Assembly: GCF_004138335.1 (NCBI RefSeq)
Contig: NZ_RYFW01000002.1
Location: 1-64,000 of the forward strand
Source: Peristeroidobacter agariperforans
Lineage (GTDB): Bacteria; Pseudomonadota; Gammaproteobacteria; Steroidobacterales; Steroidobacteraceae
Reading direction: 5' to 3'
Length of the DNA stretch: 64,000 nt
The stretch's first letter is position 1, and each line of letters opens with the position of its first letter. The position numbers were made by a program, and so were the translations under genes. Shown one piece after another: positions 50,542-59,572 of this stretch. A model generated the notes under the pieces. The model was not told where the DNA came from. It worked only from the letters and a program-made list of their open reading frames with translations, and ran no database searches.

Positions 50542-51051
50542 GTGAAATTGTTCATCGGGTGCGCGTTCATCGCGGCAATGCTGATTTTGGGCGCTGCCGA
50601 GGGCGACGAAGTCCACGTCGTCCAGCAGGGGGTCGATATCGATTTCCGGCAAGAAACACCGGGTCGGCAAGAGGAGTTGGCGGCCAAGGTCATCGCCCTG
50701 GCGGAATCCGCGAGTGTCGAGTCGACCGGTTATTTGAAGACCGAAAAGCGTTGGAAGGCAGCGCTCTCCCAGCCCAGATTCGTGCACGCCTTATTCGATC
50801 CGGCGCGCGACGTGAAGCTGATGGTAGGCCGCAGCCGGGCGTACGAGTTCACGCCGGTGAATGAGATCCGTATCGTGCTGTCTGAGCGCGGCTGGACAGA
50901 TCACATACTGCTGCGCGTCGGCTCGCAGATCCGAGCGGTGACCAAGTATTCGCCCTGCGCGATGGCCGAGCTGACCGTTGGCTCGAAACTGCGCACGTCG
51001 ACGCAGGAGCACGCCGAATTGCTCGGCGGCTACTGCGTCGAGCTCAAATGA
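50542..51051 (+). CDS. secreted hypothetical protein
   Basis: 169 residues from a GTG at 50542, chosen because GGAG lies 7 bases before it; the longer upstream frame has no ribosome site. Signal peptide VKLFIGCAFIAAMLILGAAEG. The mature part reads DEVHVVQQGVDIDFRQETPG, then a helical REELAAKVIALAESASVEST stretch and a beta-rich end (NEIRIVLSERGW, ILLRVGSQIRAVTKYSPC). Two Cys near the C-terminus (SPCAM, GGYCVEL) could form a disulfide. No family is recognised. It converges on aceK. Confidence 0.65.
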   Translation: MKLFIGCAFIAAMLILGAAEGDEVHVVQQGVDIDFRQETPGRQEELAAKVIALAESASVESTGYLKTEKRWKAALSQPRFVHALFDPARDVKLMVGRSRAYEFTPVNEIRIVLSERGWTDHILLRVGSQIRAVTKYSPCAMAELTVGSKLRTSTQEHAELLGGYCVELK

Positions 51052-51052
51052 T

Positions 51053-52831
51053 TCAAATGCTGCTGAACACGCGCACGCGGTGGCGGTGATAGGGCAGCAC
51101 TTCGAGCACTTCGCCATCTTTCAGGCGATGCTGAATGCCGCGCCACCAGTCGGCGGTCATGATTTCGCCGTGCACCTTCAGAAAGACTTCTTTGAGGTGT
51201 GCGTCGAAGCCCAGGAACTGCATGAAAGTCTCCGGGAACACGTCGTTGTCGTTGACGTGGAACCAGGCCTCGGCGCGCATGTCGTCTTCATCGAACTTCG
51301 ATTGCGGGACGTCGCGGAAGCGGCAGTCGGTGACGGCGCACAGCTCGTCGTAGTCGTAGAAGATCACGCGAGCGTGCCGCGTGACGCCGAAGTTCTTCAG
51401 CAGCAAATCGCCGGCGAAGATGTTCGTGACAGCGAGGTCGCGGATGCACTGGCCGTAGTCGAGCACGGCCTTCTCGGCGTCTTCCCGTGAAGCATTGCGG
51501 ATGTACAGATTGAGCGGCGTCAGGCGGCGCTCGATGTACACGTGATCCATGATCACGTCGCCATCTTCGAAGTGCACCGTGTTGGCGGCCTCGTCCTGCA
51601 ACTCGGCAACCAGCTCCTTCGAGAAGCGGGCCGCGGGGAACTTCAAGCGTTTGAATTCCTGCGCGTCGACCAGGCGGCCGGCGCGATCGTGCTTGAAGAC
51701 CATTTCGTATTTCTTCTGCACTTCTTCGCGCAGGATGTTCTTCGGGTACGCGAAGCGATCCCGAATGATCTTGAACACCACGTCGAACGACGGCAGCGTG
51801 AAACAGATCATCACCAGGCCTTTGTCGCCCGGCGCGTGCACGAACTGATCTTCGCTCTTCTGCAAATGTTTGAAGAGCTCGCGATAGCGTTCGGTCTTAC
51901 CCTGCTTGGCGCGGCCGAGCACGGTGTACAGCTCGCTCACCGGCTTGCGCGGCAGGATGCTCTTCAGGAACACGATGGCCTGGCCGACGTGCGCCAGGTC
52001 GGCATGGAAGTACGAGCGCGTGAAGCTGAACAGGATGCTGACGGTGCTTTCGTCCATCATCACCGCGTCGATGCGTACGCCGCTCTCGGTGTTTTGCAGA
52101 GCCAGCACGAAGGGTAGTTGCCAGCCCGGACCGGAGATGCGGCCGACCAGGTACGCACGCGTCATCTGAAAGAACACGGTGCGGATGATTTCGATCTGCT
52201 CCACCTGCAGCGGCGGCTTGGATGCATCGGCATCCACTTCGCACTGGGCGCGCACTTCGTTGCTGATGGTACGGACGCTGCGGTCGAAGTCGACGTAGGG
52301 CGTACGGAAGCGGAAGTCGGCGAGCACTTCTTCGAACAGCAGTTCGAGCGAGCCGCGGTTCACGTAAACGTTGGTTTCGATCGCGGAGGTGACCGATGCG
52401 ATCGGATCGAGATCCAGCGCGACGAACTCCACCGCCGGATCGACGCCGATCGTGCCGAACGTGCGACGCGTGACGGAGTTGAAGAAAGTCTTGTCGAATT
52501 CCAGGTCGGGCAGGGCGTCGATCAGCTCGGTGAAGCGACGTTTGATGCTGCTCCAAAGCGCGCGCTCGGTCACGTCGTCGCCGAGCCGCGCCTGCATCTG
52601 GTGCACGGCGCGATCGACGCACTTGTCGTAGAGCTCGATACGCTCGACAGCATCGCGCAGGCTGCCGTGCCAGTCGCGAGCCTCGAACTTCTGGGGCGCA
52701 CGCCGCGTGATGGAACGAAATTCCGCGTTGTAATCCGCGAACGATTGGACCAGCGCGCCTGCGCACGTATCGACCAATGCGTCACGAGAAAGAACGGTGG
52801 CTGCTGATGCTGACATGTTCAATGGGTCCAT
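51053..52831 (-). CDS. aceK: isocitrate dehydrogenase kinase/phosphatase
   Basis: 592 residues, near the E. coli AceK length. Characteristic segments: WHGSLRDAVERIELYDKCVD, FFNSVTRRTFGTIGVDP, RTPYVDFDRSVRTISNEVRA, LRKAKQGKTERYR-type region (GRAKQGKTERYRELFKHL), DKGLVMICFTLPSFDVVFK and the kinase catalytic end FGVTRHARVIFYDYDE. It phosphorylates and dephosphorylates Icd to divert isocitrate into the glyoxylate shunt. It lies downstream of icd on the same strand, separated by two hairpins; aceA/aceB are not in the window. Confidence 0.95.
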   Translation of the reverse strand: MDPLNMSASAATVLSRDALVDTCAGALVQSFADYNAEFRSITRRAPQKFEARDWHGSLRDAVERIELYDKCVDRAVHQMQARLGDDVTERALWSSIKRRFTELIDALPDLEFDKTFFNSVTRRTFGTIGVDPAVEFVALDLDPIASVTSAIETNVYVNRGSLELLFEEVLADFRFRTPYVDFDRSVRTISNEVRAQCEVDADASKPPLQVEQIEIIRTVFFQMTRAYLVGRISGPGWQLPFVLALQNTESGVRIDAVMMDESTVSILFSFTRSYFHADLAHVGQAIVFLKSILPRKPVSELYTVLGRAKQGKTERYRELFKHLQKSEDQFVHAPGDKGLVMICFTLPSFDVVFKIIRDRFAYPKNILREEVQKKYEMVFKHDRAGRLVDAQEFKRLKFPAARFSKELVAELQDEAANTVHFEDGDVIMDHVYIERRLTPLNLYIRNASREDAEKAVLDYGQCIRDLAVTNIFAGDLLLKNFGVTRHARVIFYDYDELCAVTDCRFRDVPQSKFDEDDMRAEAWFHVNDNDVFPETFMQFLGFDAHLKEVFLKVHGEIMTADWWRGIQHRLKDGEVLEVLPYHRHRVRVFSSI

Positions 52832-52902
52832 GAAGATGTCTGAGATATTAGCGCGCCGCTGTGCAGGCGCGACAGCCGGGATGGTGGGAAGTCCGGCGGG
52901 AA

Positions 52903-52970
52903 GCGCCCTCTGCCAAGGCAGAGGGCGCCCCTCAAGCGAGCACTAAGCATTCCCCTGCGAGGGGATGCTT
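52903..52970 (-). terminator. two strong hairpins between icd and aceK
   Basis: GCGCCCTCTGCC (52903-52914) pairs perfectly with 52917-52928 around AA, and AAGCAT-CCCCT (52945-52956, one bulge) pairs with 52960-52970. Neither has a long U-run. They probably reduce readthrough from icd into aceK, giving lower aceK expression, as in other aceK loci. Confidence 0.6.
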
Positions 52971-52979
52971 ATATCTACG

Positions 52980-54281
52980 TCACAGATTCTTGATCAAAGC
53001 GTCGCCGAATTCGGAGCACTTCACTTCCTTGGCGCCTTCCATCAAGCGCGCGAAGTCGTAAGTGACCGTCTTCTGGCCGATCGTCTTGTCCATGGCGCTG
53101 ATGATGGCGTCGGCCGCTTCGGTCCAGCCCATGTAACGCAGCATCATTTCGCCGGAGAGAATCACCGAGCCCGGGTTCACCTTGTCGAGATTGGCGTACT
53201 TCGGCGCCGTGCCGTGAGTCGCTTCGAACACCGCGTGACCGGTCACATAGTTGATGTTGCCGCCCGGCGCGATGCCGATGCCGCCGACCTGCGCGGCCAG
53301 CGCATCCGACAGGTAGTCGCCGTTCAAGTTCATGGTGGCGATCACGTCGAACTCCGCCGGACGCGTCAGCACCTGCTGCAACGTGATGTCGGCGATCGCA
53401 TCCTTGATGATGATCTTGCCGGCCTTGATGGCGGCATCCTGTTCTTCGTTCGCGGCCTTCTCGCCCTTGGCGGCCTTGGTGCGCTCCCACTGATCCCAGG
53501 TGTAGGTCTGAGCGGCGAACTCTTTCTCCGCCAGCGCATACGCCCAGTTACGGAACGCGCCTTCCGTGAACTTCATGATGTTGCCCTTGTGCACGATCGT
53601 CACGCTCTTGCGCTTGTTGACGATGGCGTACTCCACGGCCGAGCGGAACAGGCGCTCGGTGCCTTCCTGCGACACCGGCTTGATGCCGATGCCCGATGTT
53701 TCGGGGAAGCGGATCTTCGCGAACTGCTTCGGGAACGCGGCCTTGAAGGCTTCCAGGAACTTCTTGTTGTCCGGCGAGCCGGCTTCGAACTCGATGCCCG
53801 CGTAAATGTCTTCGGTGTTTTCGCGGAAGATGGTCATGTCGACCTTGTCCGGAGTGCGCACCGGCGAAGGCACGCCCTTGAACCAGCGCACCGGGCGCAG
53901 GCACACGTAGAGATCCAGCATCTGACGGAGCGCGACGTTCAACGAGCGGATGCCGCCGCCGATCGGCGTGGTCAGCGGGCCCTTGATGGACACCAGGTAG
54001 TCGCGGCAGGCCTGGACGGTTTCCTCCGGCAGCCAGGTGTTGAACATGTCGTTCGACTTCTGACCGGCGTACACCTCCATCCAATGGATTTTGCGCTTGC
54101 CGCCATAAGCCTTTTGCACGGCTGCGTCCATCACGCGCACCGAAGCGCGCCAGATGTCCGGACCGGTGCCGTCGCCCTCGATGAAGGGGATGATGGGTTG
54201 GTCTGGAACGTTGAGCTTGCCGTTCTGGATGGTGATCTTCTGCCCCTGCGGGGGCACATTCAGTTTTACTGCGGTCGACAT
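52980..54281 (-). CDS. icd: NADP-dependent isocitrate dehydrogenase
   Basis: 433 residues from ATG 54281, preceded by CGGAG; the longer frame to 54350 is not needed. E. coli-type Icd: [20 protein letters not shown], the phosphorylatable Ser region [66 protein letters not shown] and [20 protein letters not shown]. The Ser of GIRSLN is the AceK target, consistent with aceK downstream. NADP preference is inferred from overall likeness to the E. coli enzyme. Confidence 0.96.
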   Translation of the reverse strand: MSTAVKLNVPPQGQKITIQNGKLNVPDQPIIPFIEGDGTGPDIWRASVRVMDAAVQKAYGGKRKIHWMEVYAGQKSNDMFNTWLPEETVQACRDYLVSIKGPLTTPIGGGIRSLNVALRQMLDLYVCLRPVRWFKGVPSPVRTPDKVDMTIFRENTEDIYAGIEFEAGSPDNKKFLEAFKAAFPKQFAKIRFPETSGIGIKPVSQEGTERLFRSAVEYAIVNKRKSVTIVHKGNIMKFTEGAFRNWAYALAEKEFAAQTYTWDQWERTKAAKGEKAANEEQDAAIKAGKIIIKDAIADITLQQVLTRPAEFDVIATMNLNGDYLSDALAAQVGGIGIAPGGNINYVTGHAVFEATHGTAPKYANLDKVNPGSVILSGEMMLRYMGWTEAADAIISAMDKTIGQKTVTYDFARLMEGAKEVKCSEFGDALIKNL

Positions 54282-54352
54282 CGACGAACTCCGTGGAGCT
54301 GGTTCGTAAGGAGGGTATTGCCGGTATTTTGGGGGCCGGCATGCTAACACAT

Positions 54353-54451
54353 AGCGGTTGGCGGTTAGCGGTTCGCGGTTCGCGGTTAGTCAGAAAAAAG
54401 CCTTCAGTTCCGGCTCTTTAACCCACCGCCAACCGCTAACCGCCAACCGCT
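54353..54451. repeat. facing arrays of 7-base repeats around a terminator
   Basis: A 21-bp arm at 54353-54373 (AGCGGTTGGCGG...) is matched exactly in reverse complement at 54431-54451. Each arm is itself a tandem of GGTTAGC/GGTTGGC/GGTTCGC heptamers that continues to ~54388 on one side and ~54457 on the other. Confidence 0.85.
54394..54415 (-). terminator. weak intrinsic terminator of the two-component operon
   Basis: On the minus strand AGCC/GGCT (54415-54412 with 54402-54399) closes a 9-base loop and is followed by TTTTTT. It lies in the loop of the heptamer-array inverted repeat, which may strengthen termination. Confidence 0.5.
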
Positions 54452-54459
54452 AACCGCTT

Positions 54460-55755
54460 CTAGAAATTCACGGTCGCGGTCACGCCGCTGCCAGCATTTT
54501 CCAGTCGGATCGCCCAGCCGTAGCGCTCGCAAATGCGCCGGACCAGGTACAGGCCCATGCCGTGGCCGCCCGGATGCGTCGTAAAGCGCGGCGGGATGTT
54601 TTCCAGCTGGCCGGCGGGCAGGGCGCCCGCATTGCTGACCACCAGTTCGCGGCCCTGGGAACGGCACAGGATCTCGGCGCCAGCGCCGTGCTGGACGGCG
54701 TTGCGCACCAGGTTGCCCAGGGTCATGGCGACCATGCTTTCCGGGGCGGCGACGCGCAGCGGCCCGCCACGAAGCTCGACGACGATGTGCTTTTCCGGTG
54801 CAACACTGCGCTGGTCCTCGACCACGCGCGCCAGCACTGCATAGACATCGCAAGTCGTCTCGGCCGGCGCGATGAGCTGGGGCTCGCGCGACAGGGCGAG
54901 CAGCGCGTCGGTGAATTCAGTCATCTCGCGCACGGCGCGTTGGATGCGGGCGAGGGCCTTGCTCGCGCCGGGCTGCCCGGCGGTCTGCGTTTCGAGCAGC
55001 TCGACCGCTCCGCGCATGACCGCGAGCGGCGTGCGCAATTCGTGGCTGGCGGTGGCAGTGAACGATTGCTCGCGCTCGACGAAGCCGTCGAGCCGCTCCA
55101 TGAAGGTGTCGATGGAGCGGGCGATCGGCTCGAGCTCGTTGCCCGCGAACTGCGCGCCGATGCGGACGTGTCGTTGGCCCGGATCGATCTGCGTGAGTCG
55201 ATCGGCCAGCACGGTCACGGGCTCGACCAGCCGGCGCGAGATGGCCGTCGCCGCCAGGCCGGCAACGATGACGACGCCGACCACGCCGAGACCGAGCACG
55301 AACAACGCGATCCTTTCCTGGACGACGTAGCTGGTCACGTCGTAAGTGATGTAGAGCCGGCCGAAATTGCCATCGCGCACCAGCACGTCGAGCAAACGTT
55401 TGCCGTTGCGCACGCGGTGCATTTCGCCGGGCTTGAGCATGGCGATGTGTCGGGGCAACTCGGCGAGATCGCTGGATCGATAAATACTCAGGCGCGCGGA
55501 GCGCAGGGGCTCGGCGCCTCGATCCGCGTGCAAGCGCTGTTCGAAGTGCGTGAGCTCTTCGGAGAGCAGATCGAGCGTGATGTTTCGTTTCAGGCGCTCG
55601 TCGGCGAGATAGGCCCAGGCGCTCAGGATCAAGCCTGCTCCGGCGAGCAGCGCGATCATCGTGCCCGCGATGCGTGCGCGCAGGCTGAGCTGCGCGAACC
55701 ACTCGATCGCCCTACGGACGAGGCGGTTCCGCCGAAAGTCGATAACCGGTGCCAT
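54460..55755 (-). CDS. sensor histidine kinase (EnvZ/PhoQ-type)
   Basis: 431 residues from ATG 55755, overlapping the regulator gene end by 44 bases. Two TM helices (~23-45, ARIAGTMIALLAGAGLILSA; ~150-172, ALFVLGLGVVGVVIVAGLAA) enclose a ~105-residue periplasmic sensor. HAMP follows, then HisKA (FTATASHELRTPLAVMRGAV) and an HATPase_c domain with N-box NLVRNAVQHG and G-box TTHPGGHGMGLYLVRRI. It is the partner of the upstream OmpR-type regulator. Adjacent PAP2 and LPS genes suggest an envelope stress or lipid A-related signal, which is inference. Confidence 0.92.
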   Translation of the reverse strand: MAPVIDFRRNRLVRRAIEWFAQLSLRARIAGTMIALLAGAGLILSAWAYLADERLKRNITLDLLSEELTHFEQRLHADRGAEPLRSARLSIYRSSDLAELPRHIAMLKPGEMHRVRNGKRLLDVLVRDGNFGRLYITYDVTSYVVQERIALFVLGLGVVGVVIVAGLAATAISRRLVEPVTVLADRLTQIDPGQRHVRIGAQFAGNELEPIARSIDTFMERLDGFVEREQSFTATASHELRTPLAVMRGAVELLETQTAGQPGASKALARIQRAVREMTEFTDALLALSREPQLIAPAETTCDVYAVLARVVEDQRSVAPEKHIVVELRGGPLRVAAPESMVAMTLGNLVRNAVQHGAGAEILCRSQGRELVVSNAGALPAGQLENIPPRFTTHPGGHGMGLYLVRRICERYGWAIRLENAGSGVTATVNF

Positions 55756-56398
55756 GAACGGTGTGTAGCAACTTGGTCGTGAAGTTCTTGTCGATGGCCG
55801 TGCGCAGCGCATGCATGTGGGCGCGCAGGAAATCTCCCTGCGGCGGCTGATCGCCCCACAGCTCCTTCTCCAGCTCCTGGCGCGTCACCACGCGATGCGA
55901 GTTTTGTAACAGCACGATCAACAGACGACGGGTGGTCGGATTGAGCTTGATGCGCTCGCCGCCGCGCTCGGCTTCGAGCGTGTCCAGATCGAATGTGAGA
56001 TCGCCGACGGTCAGCAGTCGTTGCGCCGGCGGCACGTTGGCGCGACGGAGCAGCGCCTTCAGGCGCACGTCCAGCTCGGCGAGCGAGAACGGCTTGACCA
56101 GGTAGTCGTCGGCGCCGGCCTCGAAGCCTTCGATCTTGTCCTGGAGCGTGTCCTTCGCCGTCAGCATCAGCACCGGCACGCGCGTGTGGCCGGCCTGGCG
56201 CAGCTGACGGCACAAGGACAAGCCGTCCAGGCCGGGCAGCATCAGGTCGAGCACGATCGCGTCGTACGGCTGATTCAGCGCCAACTGCAGCCCACGCTCG
56301 CCCTCGAGCACGTGCTCGACGGTGTCGCCCGTCGCCTCGAAGAACTCGGCGATGTTGGCGGCGATGTCACGGTGGTCTTCGATCAGCAGCAGGCGCAT
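55712..56398 (-). CDS. OmpR-family response regulator
   Basis: 228 residues from ATG 56398 (MRLLLIEDHRDIAANI); a further upstream in-frame start to 56428 adds ten residues. Receiver domain with the phospho-acceptor Asp in AIVLDLMLPGLDGL and Lys in DDYLVKPFSLAEL. The C-terminal winged helix (LTVGDLTFDLDTLEAERGGE, LLIVLLQNSHRVVTRQELEK, AHMHALRTAIDKNF, TVHGTGYRLS) is of the OmpR/PhoB type. It overlaps the kinase gene downstream, so the two are co-translated. A 264-base gap separates it from the divergent PAP2 gene, a likely target. Confidence 0.93.
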   Translation of the reverse strand: MRLLLIEDHRDIAANIAEFFEATGDTVEHVLEGERGLQLALNQPYDAIVLDLMLPGLDGLSLCRQLRQAGHTRVPVLMLTAKDTLQDKIEGFEAGADDYLVKPFSLAELDVRLKALLRRANVPPAQRLLTVGDLTFDLDTLEAERGGERIKLNPTTRRLLIVLLQNSHRVVTRQELEKELWGDQPPQGDFLRAHMHALRTAIDKNFTTKLLHTVHGTGYRLSAEPPRP

Positions 56399-56662
56399 GG
56401 GACGAAATATCGGCGGTGGCAACGACACATAGCTGTCACATTGTACGCCGAACGCGGCTTGCTACCGGGAAATACCTGGAAAACGAGAGGCAAGCGCAGT
56501 TACGGCCTGCCATCACACAAATGTCACGGCGCCGTCAAGCTGTCGCAGCATGTCGAGCGCAAATTGACACTGCGCGAAGGTGTCGCGGGTAGCTCAGCAA
56601 AAGTCACGCCTTTGACGAGCGTATCGAAAGGGTCTCGGCTTTCGATCATAGGAGCAGTCGTC

Positions 56663-57211
56663 ATGACTACGGCACGTGTGGATGGAATATTTCGCAGAGT
56701 CGACGCGTACGAGTATGCGTGGTGCCTGCGTCTGAACCGGGGCTGTCAGCAGCGGCGATTCGTCCGTGACCTGTTCGCCACGGTCAGCAAACTCGGCGAT
56801 GGCGCGTTCTGGTACGTCCTGATCTTTCTGTTGCCGGCGATCTACGGCGAAACGGCCGTCATGCCTTCCGTGCGTATGGCTGTGGTCGGGAGCGTCGGCG
56901 TGCTGCTGTACAAGTATCTGAAGTCGCGGCTGGTGCGCGAGCGTCCGTACATCTCGCTCGCCGGCATCGTGCCGGGCACGCCGGCCCTGGACCGTTACAG
57001 CTTTCCATCGGGCCACACGCTGCACGCGGTGAGCTTCACGATCCTGGCCATCTCCAGTTTCCCGGAGCTGACCTGGTTGCTGGCGCCGTTCGCCACGCTG
57101 GTGGCGGCGTCACGCGTAGTGCTGGGCCTGCACTACCCGACCGATGTAGCCGCAGGCGCCATCATCGGCGCTACCCTGGCCCTGGTCAGTATGGCGGTGT
57201 TCCCGGTCTGA
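56663..57211 (+). CDS. PAP2-family membrane phosphatase
   Basis: 182 residues from ATG 56663 with AGGAG ahead. The three PAP2 active-site motifs are present: KSRLVRERPY, PSGHTLHAVSFT and SRVVLGLHYPTDVAAG. Four to five TM helices surround them (YVLIFLLPAIYG, VVGSVGVLLYKYL, LLAPFATLVAASRV, AGAIIGATLALVSMAV). Likely substrates are undecaprenyl pyrophosphate or a lipid A phosphate. It diverges from the OmpR-type regulator, which may control it. Confidence 0.9.
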   Translation: MTTARVDGIFRRVDAYEYAWCLRLNRGCQQRRFVRDLFATVSKLGDGAFWYVLIFLLPAIYGETAVMPSVRMAVVGSVGVLLYKYLKSRLVRERPYISLAGIVPGTPALDRYSFPSGHTLHAVSFTILAISSFPELTWLLAPFATLVAASRVVLGLHYPTDVAAGAIIGATLALVSMAVFPV

Positions 57212-57240
57212 TCGGACCGCCGACCGTCATCCGCTGGCGG

Positions 57241-57633
57241 CTAGTATTTGGCGTAGCTCTTCTCTTCGACGATCTTCGAACCAAGCTTGGTATTGATCGT
57301 CTTCTTCACCGCCGCGCGCTCGTCGTTGCTGATGTAGACGGCGCGAGCCAGTTCGATGAATTGCTGATCGAATTGCTTCTGGCGCTCCTTGTCGCGGATA
57401 TCGTCCTCGATGTCCCAGAGCTTCTTGTTCACGTCGCGCAGCTGTTGCCACTCGGCGTCGATGTCGGTCGTGGCATGAGGTGAACTGCGCCATGTCTCCT
57501 GCAACAGCTGCAGTTCCACCTTGACGTTGGCCAGCTTGGTTGCGTCGCTGATGTTGGCGGCCTTGATCTCCAGGATGGTGATCTTGTCGATCAGTTCGCC
57601 GGGGGAAATCGGGACTTTGATTTCGGTGCTCAT
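57241..57633 (-). CDS. DUF6165-family protein of the LPS/envelope cluster
   Basis: 130 residues from ATG 57633 (GAGAG ahead). Sequence MSTEIKVPISPGELIDKITI is the family hallmark, followed by a fully helical charged body (KVELQLLQETW, EWQQLRDVNKKLWDIEDDIR, FIELARAVYISNDERAAVKK). Family members sit next to LPS and glycosyltransferase genes, but no activity is established. The start lies 9 bases after the stop of the CDP-glycerol-type gene, so it ends that operon. Confidence 0.8.
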   Translation of the reverse strand: MSTEIKVPISPGELIDKITILEIKAANISDATKLANVKVELQLLQETWRSSPHATTDIDAEWQQLRDVNKKLWDIEDDIRDKERQKQFDQQFIELARAVYISNDERAAVKKTINTKLGSKIVEEKSYAKY

Positions 57634-57642
57634 GGTCAACTC

Positions 57643-58674
57643 TCAGGCCGGGCCCCAATAGCCCAGGCGCTTGCGGATTTTGATCTTACGCCACCAGTTG
57701 CCCGGTTTCGGCTTGCGATTGCGGGCGCCGCCGGCGATGAATTCGTCGACCGCGTCGAGCACGCGCTCGCTGGAGCGGCCGTCGCGGTACGGATGGATGG
57801 AATCGGCGTACTCGCGGACCGCCTGCATCAGCTCCGGCGGCCGCGACAGCGCCCGTTCGATGGAAGGTAGCAGCTGGTCCGGCGAATCGATGTCGATCAA
57901 TTGCGGACCGGGCCGGCGGTTCTTGAACGTTACGACCGGCTTGTAGGTCAGCAGGAACTCGTTGAGCGCGGATGAGGTGTCGGAAATCATCATGTCGACC
58001 TGCGGGAACAGGTCGAGGATATTGTCCTCGGTGGCGAAGCGGAGATATTCGTTCTCCAACGCCTTGTACTTGGCGACCGTCTCCGGCGCGCTCTTCGGGT
58101 GCAATGTCACGATCCAGCGCCAACGCCCGGTGCGCGACATGTCACGGATGTTGTCGTAGAGGATGGGCGCCGCGCTCCACGAAGGCGAGAATGTGGAGTG
58201 ATACAAGATCACGGGCTGGGCGCGCACCGGCGGCGGCTCGGGCGAGCCATGCTCGCGCATGAACGGATCGAGCTTGGGCCAGCCGGTTTCTTTCACGGCG
58301 AAATGACCCAGCTCTTGCGACTTCTCGGTGAACGCCTGCGTGTCGCGAGCGCCGGTCGTGCAGTACAGATCGAAGAAGCCGCGAATGTATATATGGCGCG
58401 GCTTGCCGGCATCGAAGCCGTGGAACACTTCGACCTTTACGCCCGGAAAGAAATGCGGCACGGCGTTGCTGGAGGTGAGCACCGCGATCGGATTGAACTC
58501 GCGCACCTCGCGCGTCGTGCGAAGGAATGTTTCGTTCGACCGCAGCTCTTCGCCGCCCGGGCCGTCGAAGAACCAGGCGGCTTTGTGTCCGCGCGCCCAG
58601 ATCGCTTCCTGTAGCGGACGAAGGATGGCGAGCGCGTAACGCTCCGAACCGTAGAGAAGATAGTGCTTGATCAC
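57643..58674 (-). CDS. CDP-glycerol glycerophosphotransferase-family protein
   Basis: 343 residues from a GTG at 58674. Family features in the C-terminal half: VILYHSTFSPSWSAAPILYD, WIVTLHPKSAPET, the key DMMISDTSSALNEFLLTYKP motif, and PVVTFKNRRPGPQLIDID. This fold (GT-B, as in TagB/TagF) transfers glycerophosphate or related groups; here, in an LPS-core setting, it probably decorates a cell-surface glycan rather than making teichoic acid. The exact donor is unknown. It is 12 bases from the GT2 gene and co-transcribed. Confidence 0.82.
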   Translation of the reverse strand: MIKHYLLYGSERYALAILRPLQEAIWARGHKAAWFFDGPGGEELRSNETFLRTTREVREFNPIAVLTSSNAVPHFFPGVKVEVFHGFDAGKPRHIYIRGFFDLYCTTGARDTQAFTEKSQELGHFAVKETGWPKLDPFMREHGSPEPPPVRAQPVILYHSTFSPSWSAAPILYDNIRDMSRTGRWRWIVTLHPKSAPETVAKYKALENEYLRFATEDNILDLFPQVDMMISDTSSALNEFLLTYKPVVTFKNRRPGPQLIDIDSPDQLLPSIERALSRPPELMQAVREYADSIHPYRDGRSSERVLDAVDEFIAGGARNRKPKPGNWWRKIKIRKRLGYWGPA

Positions 58675-58686
58675 TGGTGTTAGTTG

Positions 58687-59511
58687 TTAAGGGTCGAGTC
58701 CGTAACCGTGCAACAGCTCCGCCGCCATGTCTCGCGACTCCGGATTGCGGCGCATCTCGTAGTAACGCATGCGCTTGTAGGCCGCGTAGGTCGCGGCCGT
58801 CTGCGATACCACGAAGCCGCGCCAGCCATCCAGAAACGCCAGACGCAGGAAGTAGTCCTTGATGAACGCGCTCAAATAAACAAACGGCGTCATCCACATG
58901 TTCACCGGCTTGCCGCGATCCAGCCAGTCTCGCGCCTTCAGCTCGGCATAGCGGAGCGTCTTGAGCTGTTTGTGCACCAGGGTCGGGTTGTTCAAATGAA
59001 TGAAGGGGTGCTTGAGCGTCGGCGTCGGGCCGTCGAAGCGCAGCGACTCATGCACTCGCACGTCGGTCCAGCGCGCGCGGCCGCGATGGTAGAGGCGGCC
59101 CATGCGCTCGCCGACCATCGGTCGGTACCAGCGCATCGGCGCGCCCATGTACCAGGTTTGCCGCCGCAGGATCGCGCCGGCGTTCGACGACTGCATGAGT
59201 TGCGGCAGGCGTTCGCGCAGCTCGCCGGCAAGCTCGGGCGACAAGGCTTCGTCCGCATCGAGCACCAGGATCCAATCGTGGCTGGCCTGGGTACTGGCGA
59301 AATTGCGCTGCGGTCCGAAGCCCAGCCAGTCCTGATGGACCACCCGGGCGCCATGACGTTCTGAGACTTCCTGCGTGCCGTCGGTGCTGCCCGAGTCGAT
59401 CACCAGTTTTTCCGCAGCGAACGGCACGCTGTCCAGGCAGCGGCCGATCGCGGACGCTTCGTTGCGCGCGATGATCAGGAGCGTGATCGGTAAAAATGGG
59501 GTGCCGGACAT
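58687..59511 (-). CDS. family 2 glycosyltransferase, LPS-core type (WaaE/KdtX-like)
   Basis: 274 residues. Typical GT2 start TLLIIARNEASAIGRCLDSV, then DSGSTDGTQEVSERHGARVV and the DxD-like nucleotide site WILVLDADEALSPEL. The C-terminal part (ARWTDVRVHESLRFDG, TLKHPFIHLNNPTL) matches KdtX/WaaE-type transferases that add glucose to the inner core heptose. A hydrophobic end (MWMTPFVYLSAFIKDYFLRL) suggests membrane association. The donor and acceptor are inferred from neighbours. Confidence 0.87.
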   Translation of the reverse strand: MSGTPFLPITLLIIARNEASAIGRCLDSVPFAAEKLVIDSGSTDGTQEVSERHGARVVHQDWLGFGPQRNFASTQASHDWILVLDADEALSPELAGELRERLPQLMQSSNAGAILRRQTWYMGAPMRWYRPMVGERMGRLYHRGRARWTDVRVHESLRFDGPTPTLKHPFIHLNNPTLVHKQLKTLRYAELKARDWLDRGKPVNMWMTPFVYLSAFIKDYFLRLAFLDGWRGFVVSQTAATYAAYKRMRYYEMRRNPESRDMAAELLHGYGLDP

Positions 59512-59572
59512 CCGATCAGTTTCGCAGCGTTCCGACCTTGTCTCAAGCAGCTGTCCCGGAGCGTCGGTCAGC

